Shown here: one piece after another, positions 33,525-47,000 of the stretch
How the letters are laid out: every line of letters begins with the position of its first letter
How positions within the stretch are numbered: position 1 is the first letter of the stretch
From: an uncultured Clostridia bacterium
GTDB taxonomy: Bacteria > Bacillota > Clostridia > TANB77 > CAG-508
Length of the DNA: 64,000 nucleotides
Direction of reading: 5' to 3'
NCBI GenBank assembly: GCA_934155265.1
Contig: CAKPGU010000008.1
Span: 1 to 64,000 of the forward strand
The notes under the pieces: generated by a model
Database searches by the model: none
What the model was told of the DNA's origin: nothing
Seen by the model: only the letters and a program-made list of their open reading frames with translations
Made by a program: the position numbers and the translations under genes

Positions 33525-34847
33525 ATGGCTGGAAAATTATTGAAAGATACTAAAGATTCTGAAAACAAGAAATTAAATAAAAAGACAGATATTAAAGATG
33601 ATAACATAGATAATATATATAAAATAGATACAGATGACAATGAAGTTGATGAGATTTTCGGGAATGTTAATAAATGGCTAAAAGATGCAGAAGAAGAGAT
33701 TGCTGAAAAGAAGACTAGAAGAAGACTTGCAAAAATAGAAGAAGGCATAAAGAGTAGCAAAAAAGCAAAAACATCTGACAATAAAAAGAAAATTTTAAAT
33801 ACTGAAGAAAATTACGAAAATGATGAAGATGATGTAGAAGAAAACGTATATGCAATTAAAGAGTTTGAGGATAATGATGAACCAGTCAGAGTGATACCAA
33901 CAAAGAGAACTAGAAAAACATCGTCTACAAAAAGTACAAAAAGTACCAAAAGTACGAAAACTGCAAAAGCAACTAAGAAAAGAGCAACATCAAAGAAGTC
34001 TAAAGAGGCAGATTTAGAAAGCCTAAATGAGATTAAAGAAAATGAGAATAATCCTAATGAGATAAAAATGCATACTGAAAATAATTTAACTGAAATTGTT
34101 TTAAAGAAAAATGCATATAAAATAGAGTTACAAAAAACGGAATATAATATATACACAAATACAAATGAAACATCATATTTAATTGTTAGAGATCCTATGT
34201 TAAGAATGATTACAAAAGAAGGTTTTATACTTTTAGAAAAACAAGGAGATACATATGAAATAACAACAAATCAAGACTTTAAAATAAACTATGTAATTGA
34301 CAACTTGGAAAGAAGAAACAGCGAAGTTAATTTCAAGCTTACGAATTTGACTGAAATTTATGCATATGAAGATGGTCTTGTATTTGAAATAGATGAAGAA
34401 AAAGTAATTGAAAATAATTTGGAAGATAATAACACACTAGTAATTTCAGAAGAAGAAGGAAAAGTTTATTTGCCATATTCTAAGGATGATATAAAAAATG
34501 AAGTTTTGCAAAATAAAGGAACTAAAATATCAGAAGTTATTGAAGAAAAATATATTTTGCCTTTAGATAAATACAAAAATTCGATGAGAGCACGTTTTAG
34601 AGAAGGGTATAATTTGATGTACAGAAAAGAAGGCAAATCAAAGAAAAGTGCAATTATGCTTGGAATAGAGCTAATGTTTGAAACGAATTTGCATCCAGCG
34701 ATAATATCAGCATGTAAAAATCTGGAAGAATTGGATATCTATTTAGACTGTTTAGAAGATAACGAATTAGAAAAATTTTCATGTTTTAAGATTATTTATA
34801 AAAGTCTTCCAACACTTAGAAAAAAAGCTAAATTTCAAGAGTTTTAA
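33525..34847 (+). CDS. Charged protein with Lys/Ser/Thr linker, unknown function (440 aa)
   Basis: Residues about 1-110 are acidic and probably disordered. Residues about 120-155 form a basic low-complexity linker with KSTKSTKSTKTAKATKKR, like the tail of a histone-like or nucleic-acid-binding protein. Residues about 175-440 look globular: a beta-rich part followed by a helical C terminus (SMRARFREGYNLMYRK to LRKKAKFQEF). No signal peptide or membrane span is seen, so it is probably cytoplasmic. GGAGG lies before the ATG. It lies between two surface-protein genes, but no family is recognised and the role is unknown. Confidence 0.75.
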   Translation: MAGKLLKDTKDSENKKLNKKTDIKDDNIDNIYKIDTDDNEVDEIFGNVNKWLKDAEEEIAEKKTRRRLAKIEEGIKSSKKAKTSDNKKKILNTEENYENDEDDVEENVYAIKEFEDNDEPVRVIPTKRTRKTSSTKSTKSTKSTKTAKATKKRATSKKSKEADLESLNEIKENENNPNEIKMHTENNLTEIVLKKNAYKIELQKTEYNIYTNTNETSYLIVRDPMLRMITKEGFILLEKQGDTYEITTNQDFKINYVIDNLERRNSEVNFKLTNLTEIYAYEDGLVFEIDEEKVIENNLEDNNTLVISEEEGKVYLPYSKDDIKNEVLQNKGTKISEVIEEKYILPLDKYKNSMRARFREGYNLMYRKEGKSKKSAIMLGIELMFETNLHPAIISACKNLEELDIYLDCLEDNELEKFSCFKIIYKSLPTLRKKAKFQEF

Positions 34848-34861
34848 AAATGGTAAAATTA

Positions 34862-34905
34862 GGACCGGGTACATTTTTGAAAAAATGAAAAAATGTACCC
34901 GGTCC
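34862..34905. repeat. REPIN-like perfect inverted pair
   Basis: GGACCGGGTACATTTTT (34862-34878) and its exact reverse complement (34889-34905), separated by only 10 bases, so it folds as a tight hairpin. Confidence 0.92.
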
Positions 34906-34930
34906 CAAATTGTTAATTGTTGAAAAAAAG

Positions 34931-34952
34931 TGCCAAAAATGGCATTTTTTTT
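34931..34952 (+). terminator. Short terminator upstream of giant gene 1
   Basis: TGCCA (34931-34935), loop AAAA, TGGCA (34940-34944), then eight T. It ends the upstream transcript just before the giant gene's promoter. Confidence 0.75.
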
Positions 34953-34975
34953 ATTGCAAAAAAACGTGAAAATTG

Positions 34976-35004
34976 TTGAAAAAAAAAATGTATTATGATA
35001 TAAA
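34976..35004 (+). promoter_or_regulatory. Promoter of giant gene 1
   Basis: TTGAAA (34976-34981), 17 bases, TATAAA (34999-35004) with an extended -10 (TATGATATAAA). The layout is nearly identical to that of giant gene 2 at 50978-51006. Confidence 0.8.
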
Positions 35005-35054
35005 TATAAAGAGAAAAACTATAGAAAAAATGAGTCAAAATATGGAGGAAAAAA

Positions 35055-38000
35055 ATGTTAAGAAATAAAATAATTATTAAAAAAATTAGAAATATATGTA
35101 TATTATTAATGGCTATAATAATTATGTTTGGAGTATACAATAACATAAGAAATTCAAAGGCAGAAAATGTAATACAAATAGAATTAGATGTAATAGATAA
35201 AAGTAATGTGTTAGACACTCAAACTATGTCAATTGAGGCAACAGAAACAAGTGAAGGAAATTACTTGGTAAATTTACCAATATCAGTAAACAAGAATTTA
35301 ATAACTAAATATTATACATCAAGTGGAGAAGAAATTGATGTTGATACTGAAAATAATATTGCAACAATGCAATTAACAAGTGAAGAGGTTGCAAATAGAA
35401 AAGTACAAGTTCAGACGGATTATGACACAAAAGAAGTTACAATTGGAGAAGAAACCAAATTATTTTATAAAAAAGAGTTAACAAATGAACCATTTATTGA
35501 CAACAATCAAGATGAATCGAATGCAAATGTAACAGATGCAATAGATGATACAACAATAAACCAAGATGTAACTGTAACAGGATATATGCCAGAAGATGCA
35601 AAATTAGAAGTAAAAGAAATAGATTTGGCAACATTAACAAATGTAGAAATACCAAATGAAAAACAAACAAAACAAAAGGCATATGAATTTTCTATATATC
35701 AAGAGGTTGAAAAGCAAACTAGTGAAGAAAATGTACAAACTGATAACAGTGTATCTAACACAGAAACAACAAGAGAAGAGCAAACAACCGCAGATCAAAC
35801 AGTTGCAAATAATGAAATTGATGCAACAGCAAATGAAGAAACAAACATAGAAACAGAAAAAGAAAGGGTAGAGTATAATCCAAGTGAATATGGAGAAAAA
35901 ATAACAGTAAAAACAAATTATGATCTAACTAATGTAAATGCAACAATATATGTTATAGACGAAAAAGAAAAAACAATAGAAAGTGAAAGTACAACATCAA
36001 ATGATAGAGAAAATATAAGTTTTGAAACTGATAAAACAGACAAAACTATAAAATATATAATAGCAACAGAAGAAATAAATAATCAAGATGATTCTACAAT
36101 ATCAAATGATGATAATAATGTAAATGAAAATACAAGTGAAAATGTAAACGATGTTTCAAAAGATGAAACAACAGAATCACCAAATGAAATAGAAAATTCA
36201 GAGTGGAAAGTTGTAGAATCAAAATCTAATATACCAAATGGAACTGCAACAATAAAGGTAAAAGGCCCGGAAGATATATTAACAGAAGAGTGGATTAATG
36301 TAATAATAAATGGTGAGAGTGTTGATGAAGGTATAACAAAGAAAATAGAAAACAAGGAAAAATTAAGTGATGGTGTTCTATATACAATAGTGCTTACAGA
36401 ATTGCCAACAGATACAAATCAGATAAAAATTGGTTTGGTAAAACCACAAGCAAGACAAAAACAGACAAATGATATGGCTAAAGTACAAACATTAGCATTA
36501 GATGATGAAAATTCAGTTAATTCAGATGAGACATTAGACGAAACTTTAGGAAATTCTACATCTGATGATTCTGGAATAATGTTGTTAGCAACAACATATA
36601 ATGCATTAAAAACTACAACATCAGAAACAGAAAAAACAAGTGCTTTTTTAGGAAATAGCTCAGTTCAAAGACAAAATGTTGAGAATGTAACAATTACCAA
36701 AGGACTTTCAGGCATAGGTAGAGGATTGAGAAGAAACTTTAGTGGACTGAATAATAATGGAAATGGGCATAATGCTTCTGCAAAGACATGGAAAGATTTA
36801 ACAGGAACTAAAAATGGGACTTTAAATGGAGGAACTTGGGGAACTGACTATGTTCAACTTGATGGTAAAGATGACTGGATCAATTTAGGATATATGACTT
36901 TGACAAAGAATGTAACACTAGATGTAACATTTGCGATATCAGAATATAAAGATCAATCTCAAAATATTCTGGTGAATTTTGAAGGTGGAGGATTAGGATT
37001 ACATTTATATGGAAATGGAAAAAGACCAACTTTCACCATAAGTGTAGGTGGAAAATATATACATCTAAAGGCTACGTCAGATGTAAAATTAAATACAAAA
37101 ACTAGAATAACAGGTACTTATGATGGAAAAAACATGTGTATCTACGTAAATGGAAAACTTGAAGCAAAAGTTGCACAAACTGGAGATATAGATCTTCCAG
37201 TAAAAAATACAGTTATGGCAATTGGATGTAATGCGTCTGGGACAAGTAGTGGTGGCCCATTCATGAAAATGAAAGTATATAATGTAAAAATACATAATAC
37301 AGCATTAACAGCATCAGAAGTTGCATCATCTTCAGAAATAAATGGATATTATTGGGATGTATCTGCAAATCAAGACAAATCAATAATGGCATGGACACCA
37401 AAATTAACTGCGCCATATACAGTACATATTGAAAGTGCTAGTACAATATATGCAAATAAAGATTCAACTAACTTATTTTCATATATTGGAAATGCAGAAA
37501 CATGTAAAGCAACAGAAACTATTACAGGTATTGGAAATTTGGATGTATCAAATACTACAAATATGACTAGAATGTTTCAAAGAACAGGTAACCAAGCAAT
37601 GACTAAATTAGATTTAGGTAGTAATTTTAACACGAGTAATGTTACAGCGATGGGTGGAATGTTTGGAGGAACAGGATATAAAGCTATGACTACATTAAAT
37701 TTAGGAAGTAAATTTTATACAAGCAAAGTAACTAGTATGGACTATATGTTTCAAGAATGTGGTGGCCTGAAAATGACAAGTTTGAACTTAGGAAGTAATT
37801 TTAATACAAGTAATGTAACAACAATGGCTGCAATGTTTTGTAAATGCGGATATACAGCAATGACAACATTGAATTTAGGAAGCAATTTTAATACAAGCAG
37901 TGTAATCTATATGCAGTTGATGTTTGAAGAATGTGGATATACGGCAATGACAAGTTTGAATTTAGGAAGTTTATTTGATACGAGTAAAGTTACTAATATG

Positions 38001-41000
38001 GCTAGAATGTTTTCTAGTACGGGATATACAGCGATGACTAGCTTAGACTTAGGAGATAAGTTTAACACAAGTAGTGGAACCGGAATGGGACATATGTTTT
38101 ATAAATGCGGATATACAGCGATGACAAGCTTGGACTTAGGAGATAATTTTGATACAAGTAATGTACAATATATGGATTATATGTTTGCAGACTGTGGAAC
38201 TAAAAATATGATAACATTAGATTTAGGTCCAGCATTTACTAAAATGCCAAATGGAACTCTTAAAGATAATAATGGAAATACAATTAGTGCCACTAGCTTT
38301 ATGTTTACTAACACTGGAAAATCTGGAGCAACAATTTATGCACCAGAATCAATATATAAAAACCAAACTTCATTTAAACTAAGTAGCACAGATACAAGCA
38401 CATCATCAGGAACAGTAGCAGTATCATCAGGAAGAACAGTAGTACCAAAATACAAACCGGAATGGAAAGTAACAGGAACAACAATAGACTCTACCAATAA
38501 AGCGATAAAAATAACAATAACAGGAGCTACAAACACAAGTGACTATACTAGTAATGTAACAACAGCATTAAAAACAAGTGACATATCAGTATGGATAGAT
38601 GGAACAGAATTAACAGGAGTAACAAAATCATTAACAACTCCAAGTACAACAACAGCATCATCTATAACACATACACTAACAATATCAAACCTTGAAGAAT
38701 CAGCAAGAAAATCAGGTAAAAGTTATAAAGAATGGAGTGGAAATATAACCTTAAAAATAGGAGGAAGAGGAGAAGCAACAAGCACATATTCAAAAAATGT
38801 CTTAAAAGATGCATATGGAAATCAAAGCATGTCACAAATAGATACAACAGGAACATGGGTAGATGTAGACTTTAAGGACTCTACAAAATCATCAGCAAAT
38901 GCATCAGGTAAATTATTTGCAGACCTTATAGCACCAGAATTTACATATGAATATGCAAATACAACAATAGACCGTGGAAACAAAAAAGTAACAATAATAT
39001 TTAGTATAGCAGATAAATACTTTAGTTCATCAACACTAACATCAGACACAACGGCAAGTAAGATAACTGTTACAGTTGATGGAAAAACAGTAACAAATGA
39101 TACAAAACAAAGAAAGAAATTATCAAAGACAGATATAACAGAAACAATAGATGGAAGAACAAATACAAAAGTTGGAGAAAAATATACATTAGAATTAACA
39201 AACTTAGACCAAGGCACAGGTGGAGATTACAGTGGAATTGTAAAATTAGCTTTTGCAGAGGGAACAGTAACTGATAAATCTGGAAATAAGAGCATTTCAA
39301 AAACAATAACAATAGGTATAGATGATCCAACAACAGGTGATGGACATACAAGTGGAGCTATAGTTGATGTAGTATCACCAGTATGGAAAACACAAAATCT
39401 AAAAATTGATAAAACAAACAAAAAAGTAACAGTAGATTTAATAGCAACAGATAAATATTTAACTGGAACATCAAACAGTACATTAACAACAAGTAAAATT
39501 GCACTAACAGTAGATGGAGATACAAATGCAAATACAGCAATTACAAAAACATTAAGTACAGCAACATTTTCAACAAATTCATCAACTGGATTAAAAGAAA
39601 TCAAATATACATTGACATTATCAAATTGGGAACAATCAACAAAGCAATCGGGAAAAAGTTTCTTAGAATATAGTGGAACAACAAAAATTACAATACCTGC
39701 TGGAACTGTAACAGACCAATATACAAATAAAAGCTTAGAGCAAACATTCGACTTAGGACATGTAGATTTTATAAAACCAAGAATAGAAACAGTATCAACA
39801 ACAAGAGATACAAGTGCAAAAACTGAAACAATAATATTTAATGTAATTGATAAATACTTAGACACATCAGATGCGGTAGCATCAAGTGAAATTACAGTAT
39901 ATGTGGATGGAGAAAATGCATCTACATTATCAAAAACATTAACAAGAGTAACTGCAAATGATGTAAAAGCAACGATAAATGGAACTTCAAGAACAGTGTC
40001 ACAACAATATAAATTAGTATTATCAAATTTTGAACAATCAGCAAGAAATACGAAAAATTATAAAGATTGGAGTGGTACAGTAAAAATTGATATAGTAGCA
40101 GGTGCAGTGAAAGACCAAACAAGTGGTGGATCAGTAAATACAAGTGAAAAAACAACAATAAATGCAGGTTTTGTAGACTTTATCAAACCAGATTTAAAAT
40201 ATGTACATCAATCTTCAGATATTAATAAAGATGGAAAATCATATACAATGACATTTACAGTAACAGATAAATACTATACATCAGGAAAACTTGGAATAGA
40301 TGATTTGACAATAAAAATGCAAAATGGGCAAAAAAATTCAAGTGGAAGTGAAATAATATACAACTTGAAAAATGAACCTGTAACAATATCATTAAAAGCA
40401 GAAGAATTAAAAGCATCAAATGTTCCAATAACAAATACATCAGGAACTGTTACAACAGTTTCAAGTCAATTGATTGGACATACATATACATTAACAATAT
40501 CAAATCTAGAACAGTTAGAGGCAAAAACAGGACAGTCAACATTAGATTATAGTGGTATAATAACAGTTGCAGTAGCTGGAAATAAAATATTAGATAGAGG
40601 ACCTGCAGGAAATAATGCAAGCCAAAATGGAAATACAGCAACAACAATAACATCTGGTGTAAATATTCCAGGAGGAACATCACCAAGTGATGCACAAGTA
40701 GTAGACGTAGTTGCACCAATTTGGCAAAAAGTAAGTTCAACGGTGGATGTAGCAGGCCAAACAGCGACAATAACATTTAAAGGAACAGATACATATTATA
40801 CAAGCAACAGCCTAACAACAGCTAAAATAAAAGTATATGTAAATGGGTCTGAAGTAAGTTCAACATCAGTTTCAAGAACATTAAGTACAGCAACATCTTT
40901 AAAAGAACAAAGAAAGGAATTTGGAAAAACAACAACAGTAACAAAACAATATGGAGTTCAATATACTCTTACAATAAAAGGATTTACTAAGAGTGCGGAC

Positions 41001-44000
41001 CAAATAAAAATACAAATACCAGCAAATACACTTACTGACTCATCTGGAAACAATAATGTTGCTACAGATATGGTACTTTATAGTGCATTAGCAAGTACAA
41101 TTTATGAGTCCAGTGATACAAGTGCATTTTTAGGAAATAGTAAAATTCAAAGACAGAACATTGAAAATATAACATTTGAATCAAGTATACCAAGTACTGT
41201 TTATAATGCGTCAACAGGAGCATATGTTAATTCAACTGCGTGGGATGTATCAGCAAGAAAAGACAAGTCTATAATTGCATGGTATGAAAAAAATAATTGG
41301 TATGGTGCTTTAAAAGTTCACATTGCAAGTGATGGTGAAATATATGCAAATCCTAATTCAAGCTATTTATTTGCTAATATTGGAAGAGCAAATATATGTA
41401 CAGCAACATCAACAATTACAAATATTAATTTATTGAATGTAAGTAATGTAACTAATATGAATCATATGTTTTATTGTTGTGGATATAAAGCAATGACTTC
41501 TTTAGATTTAGGAAATAGTTTTGATACAAGTAATGTAACTGATATGAGTAATATGTTCGAAGCATTTGGATATAAGGCAACAACAAGTTTGAACTTGGGA
41601 ACAAAGTTTTATACAAATAATGTAACAAATATGTATTATATGTTTGAACATTGTGGATATAATGCAATGACAAGTCTAACCTTAGGTAGTAATTTTGATA
41701 CGAGTAAGGTAACAAATATGTCATATATGTTTGCATACTGTGGTTTTAATGGAATTACAACCTTTAGTTTAGGAAGTAACTTTAATACAAGTAAAGTAAC
41801 AGAGATGGAATCTATGTTTAGTCATTTTGCATATAAACTTACAAGTTTGAACTTAGGCTCAAATTTTGACACAAGTTTGGTAACAAAGATGGGACATATG
41901 TTTGACAGTACAGGATATACATCAATGAAGACACTAACTTTAGGAAGTAAATTTAATACAAATAATGTAACTGACATGCAATATATGTTTAAATCTACAG
42001 GATACACAGCAATGACAAGTTTAAATTTAGGAAGTAACTTTAATACAGCTAAAGTCACAAACATGAGCTATATGTTTTATGAGTGTGGACACTCGTTAAT
42101 GACAACACTAGACTTAGGTCCAGCATTTACAAAAATAGCTGATCATACAGACATGTTTACTAATGCTGGAAAATCTGGAGCAACAATTTATGCACCAGAA
42201 TCAATATATAAAAATCAAACTTCGTTTAAACTAAGCAGTACAGATACAAGCACATCATCAGGAACTATAGCGGTATCATCAGGAAGAACAGTAGTGCCAA
42301 AATACAAACCAGAATGGACAGTAACAGGAACAACTATAGATTCTACAAACAAAGCAATCAAAATAACAATAAAAGGGGCTACAAACACAAGTGATTACAC
42401 AAGTAATGTAACAACAGCTCTAAAAGCAAGTGATATATCAGTATGGATAGATGGAACAGAACTAACAGGAGTAAATAAAACAATAACAACTTCATATCCA
42501 ACAACATCATCATCTGTAACACATATACTAACAATAAAAAACTTTGAAGAATCAGCAAGGAGAGCAGGCAAAAGTTACAAAGAATGGAGTGGAAATATAA
42601 CATTAAAAATAGGAGGAAGAGGAGAATCAACAAGCACATATTCAAAAAATGTATTAAAAGATGCATATGGAAATCAAAGCATGTCACAAATAGATACAAC
42701 AGGAACATGGGTAGATGTAGACTTTAAGGACTCTACAAAATCATCAGCAAATGCATCAGGCAAATTATTTACAGACTTTATAGTACCAGAGTTTACATAT
42801 GAATATGCAAATACAACAATAGATCAGGGAAACAAAAAAGTAACAATAATATTTAGTATAGCAGATAAATACTTTAGTTCATCCACACTAACATCAGACA
42901 CAACAGCAAGTAAGATTACTGTTACAGTTGATGGAAAAACAGTAACAAATGATACAACACAAAGAAAGAAATTATCAAAGACAGATATAACAGAAACAAT
43001 AGATGGAAAAGCAAATACAAAAGTTGGAGAAAAATATACATTAGAATTAACGAACTTAGACCAAGGCACAGGCGGAGATTACAGTGGAATTGTAAAATTA
43101 GCTTTTGCAGAGGGAACAGGAACTGATAAATCTGGAAATAAAAGTGTTGCAAAAACAATAACAATAGGTATAGATGATCCAACAACAGGTGATGGACATA
43201 CAAGTGGAGCAATTGTAGACGTAGTATCACCAGTATGGAAAACACAAAATCTAAAAATTGATAAAACAAACAAAAAAGTAACAGTAGATTTAATAGCAAC
43301 AGATAAATATTTAACTGGAACATCAAACAGTACATTAACAACAAGTAAAATTGCACTAACAGTAGATGGAGATACAAATGCAAATACAGCAATTACAAAA
43401 ACATTAAGTACAGCAACATTTTCAACAAATTCATCAACTGGATTAAAAGAAATCAAATATACATTGACATTATCAAATTGGGAGCAATCAACAAAACAAT
43501 CGGGAAAGAGTTTCTTAGAATATAGTGGAACAACAAAGATTACAATACCTGCCGGAACTATAACTGACCAATATACAAATAAAAGCTTAGAGCAAACATT
43601 CGACTTAGGACATGTTGATTTTATAAAACCAAGAATAGAAACAGTATCAACTACAAGAAACACAACAGCAAAAACTGAAACGATAGTATTTAATGTAATT
43701 GATAAATATCTTGATACATCAGATTTAGTAACAGCAGATGAAATTTCTGTATTAGTAGATAAAGAAGCAACAACAGGAATTACAAAAACATTAACAAGAG
43801 TAACAGCAAATGATGTTAAGGCAACGATAAATGGTACATCACAAACAGTATCACAACAATATCAATTAGTATTATCAAACTTTGAACAAACAAGAACATC
43901 AATAAATTCAGCAAGAAACTTCACTGACTGGAGTGGTACAGTATCATTAGAAATTAAAGCAGGAGCTGTAAATGATAAAACAAGTGGAAACTCAGTAAAT

Positions 44001-47000
44001 ACAAATGACAAAACAACAATAGATGCAGATTTTGTTGATTTTATACAACCAAAAGTAACATACAAGTATGCAACATCTGATATCAATTATGATGATAAGA
44101 CATTTATAATGACATTCGATATTACAGATAAATACTATAAAACTGGAACTACAATAACAACAGCAAATTTAGCTGATTATTTAACAATAAAGGTTGATGG
44201 AGAAGATATAACCAATAATAGTAAAGTAACAAAGAAAATTATTGCAACAGAAGACATAACAGCAGGAACAATAGCTAAACCAATAAATAAAACAGTAAAT
44301 GGAGTAGTAAAAACAGGATTAACTAATCAAGTTGTAGGAAAACGTTATACATTAGAATTATCTAACTTAGAACAAGCAATTAATATTGCAGATTATTTAG
44401 ATTATAGTGGTGTTATAACAGTAGCTGTAAAAGCAGGAGTAATGACAGATAATGGACCAGCAAATGATGGAGTAAATACAAATAGTAATATTGCAACAAC
44501 AATAACATCAGGAGTAAATATACCAGGCGGAACAGGCACAGGAACAGTAGTCGATGTAGTAGACCCAATTTGGGAAAGAGCTGGTACAGTAGTAACAGAG
44601 CCATTAAAACAAACAGCAACATTAGTAATAAGAGGAACAGATAAATATTTTGCTTCATGCAGTTTGACATCAAGCCAAATAAAAATAGTGGTAAATGGTG
44701 AAGAACAAACAAGTGGAATAAATGTAGAACTAACAAAAGACACATCAGTAACATTAGCTTATGGAGTTCAATATAAAGTTAAAATAACAGGATTTGTAAG
44801 TAATGCATACCAAGTAAAAATGATAATTCCTGCGGGTACACTTACAGATGAATCTGGAAATGTTAATAAAGAAACAGAATTTGTATTATACAGTTGTTTA
44901 AGAAAGACAAATACAGAAACCGATCTGAGTAGTCCATTTTTAGGAAATGATACAGTTGAGAGACAATATGTTGAAAAGATAATATTGCAAGATAATTTAG
45001 ATGGTGCAAATGATACAAGATGGGATGTATCAGCACAAGAGGATGGATCAATAATTGCATGGTATGAAAAAAATAATTCTAAAGGAACATATACAGTATA
45101 TATTGGAAGTTATAGCGGAATTAATGCTAATGCAGATTCAAGTTATTTGTTTGCAAATATAGGAAATTCAAGAAAATGTACAGAAACTTCGATAATTTCA
45201 AATATTGACTTGTTAAATGTAAGCAGTGCAACAAATATGAGTTCAATGTTTCAAAACTTTGGGGCTCTTTCTTTGACAAACTTAGATTTAGGAGAAAATT
45301 TTGACACAAGTAATGTAACAAATATGAGACAAATGTTTTGGGGATGCGGATATAAAGCAATGACGAGCTTGAACTTAGGAGCAAATTTTGATACAAGCAA
45401 TGTAACTGTAATGTATGGAATGTTTCTCTGGTGTGGATATACAGCAATGACAAGTTTGAACTTAGGAGACAAATTTGACACAAGTAAAGTAACAAATATG
45501 AATAGTATGTTTCATGAATGTGGATATATGAAAATGACAAGCCTAAATTTAGGAAGTAAATTTAATACAAGTAATGTAACTAAAATGAATGGTATGTTTA
45601 ATGGTACAGGATATACAGCAATGACAAGTTTAGATTTGGGAGAACAGTTTGATACGAGCAATGTAACACTAATGGTCAAAATGTTCGATGGTTGTGGTTC
45701 TAATTCTATGACAAGTTTAAATTTAGGAAATAAATTTGACACTAGTAAAGTAACCACTATGTCAGAAATGTTTAGAAACTGTGGAACTGTATCAATGGAA
45801 AATCTTGATTTAGGACCAGCATTTACAAAAATAGCAGACACAAATACAGATATGTTTACAAATACAGGAAAATCAGGAGCAGTAATAAATGCACCAGAAT
45901 CAATTTATAAAAATCAAACTTCGTTTAAACTAAGCAGTACAGATACAAGCACAACATCAGGAACAATAGCAGTATCCTCAGGAAGAACAGTAGTACCAAA
46001 ATATAAACCAGAATGGAAAGTAACAGGAACAACAATAGACTCTACCAATAAAGCGATAAAAATAACAATAACAGGAGCTACAAACACAAGTGATTACACA
46101 AGTAATGTAACAACAGCTCTAAAAGCAAGTGATATATCAGTATGGATAGATGGAACAGAATTGACAGGTGTAAAAAGAGAAGTAACAGTAGCAAATCAAA
46201 CAACATCAGAAGCTGTAACACATACGATAACAATAACAAATTTTGAAGAGAAGGTAAGGCAAAATGGTAAAGACTATAAAGAATGGAGTGGAAATATAAC
46301 ACTAAAAATAGGTGGAAGAGGAGAAGCTACAAGCACATATTCAAAAAATATATTAACAGACAGTTATGGAAATCAGAGTATGTCATCAATAGATGAATCA
46401 GGAACATGGATAGACATATGTTTAAAAGATTCTGAATCTTCATCACAAAATATTCCAGGAAAAATGTTTGCAGACTTTATAATTCCTGAATTTACATATG
46501 AATATTCAAATACAATAATAGACCATGAAAATAAAAGAGTAACAGTGGTATTTAGTATAGCAGACAAATATTTTGCGGAATCAGATTTAACATCAGATAC
46601 AACAGCAAGCAATATTACAGTAACAGTAGATGGCACAGAAATAAAAAATGAAGGTGACAAACAAAGAAAAACATTATCAAAAACTGATATAAAAGAAACA
46701 ATAGATGGTAACGCAGAAACAAAAATTGGAGAAATATATACATTAACATTAACTAACTTAGACCAAGGCGGAGGCGGAGACTACAGTGGAATTGTAGAAC
46801 TAGCCTTTGAAAAAGGAACAGTGCGTGATAAATCAGGAAATGAGAGTGTTGCAACAACAATAACAATTGGTGTAGATGATCCATCAACAGGAGATGGACA
46901 TGATAGTGGAGTAATTGTTGACGTAGTATCACCTGTATGGAAAACACAAAATCTTCAAATTGACAAAGTAAATCAAGTTGTTACAGTTGAGATAATAGTA

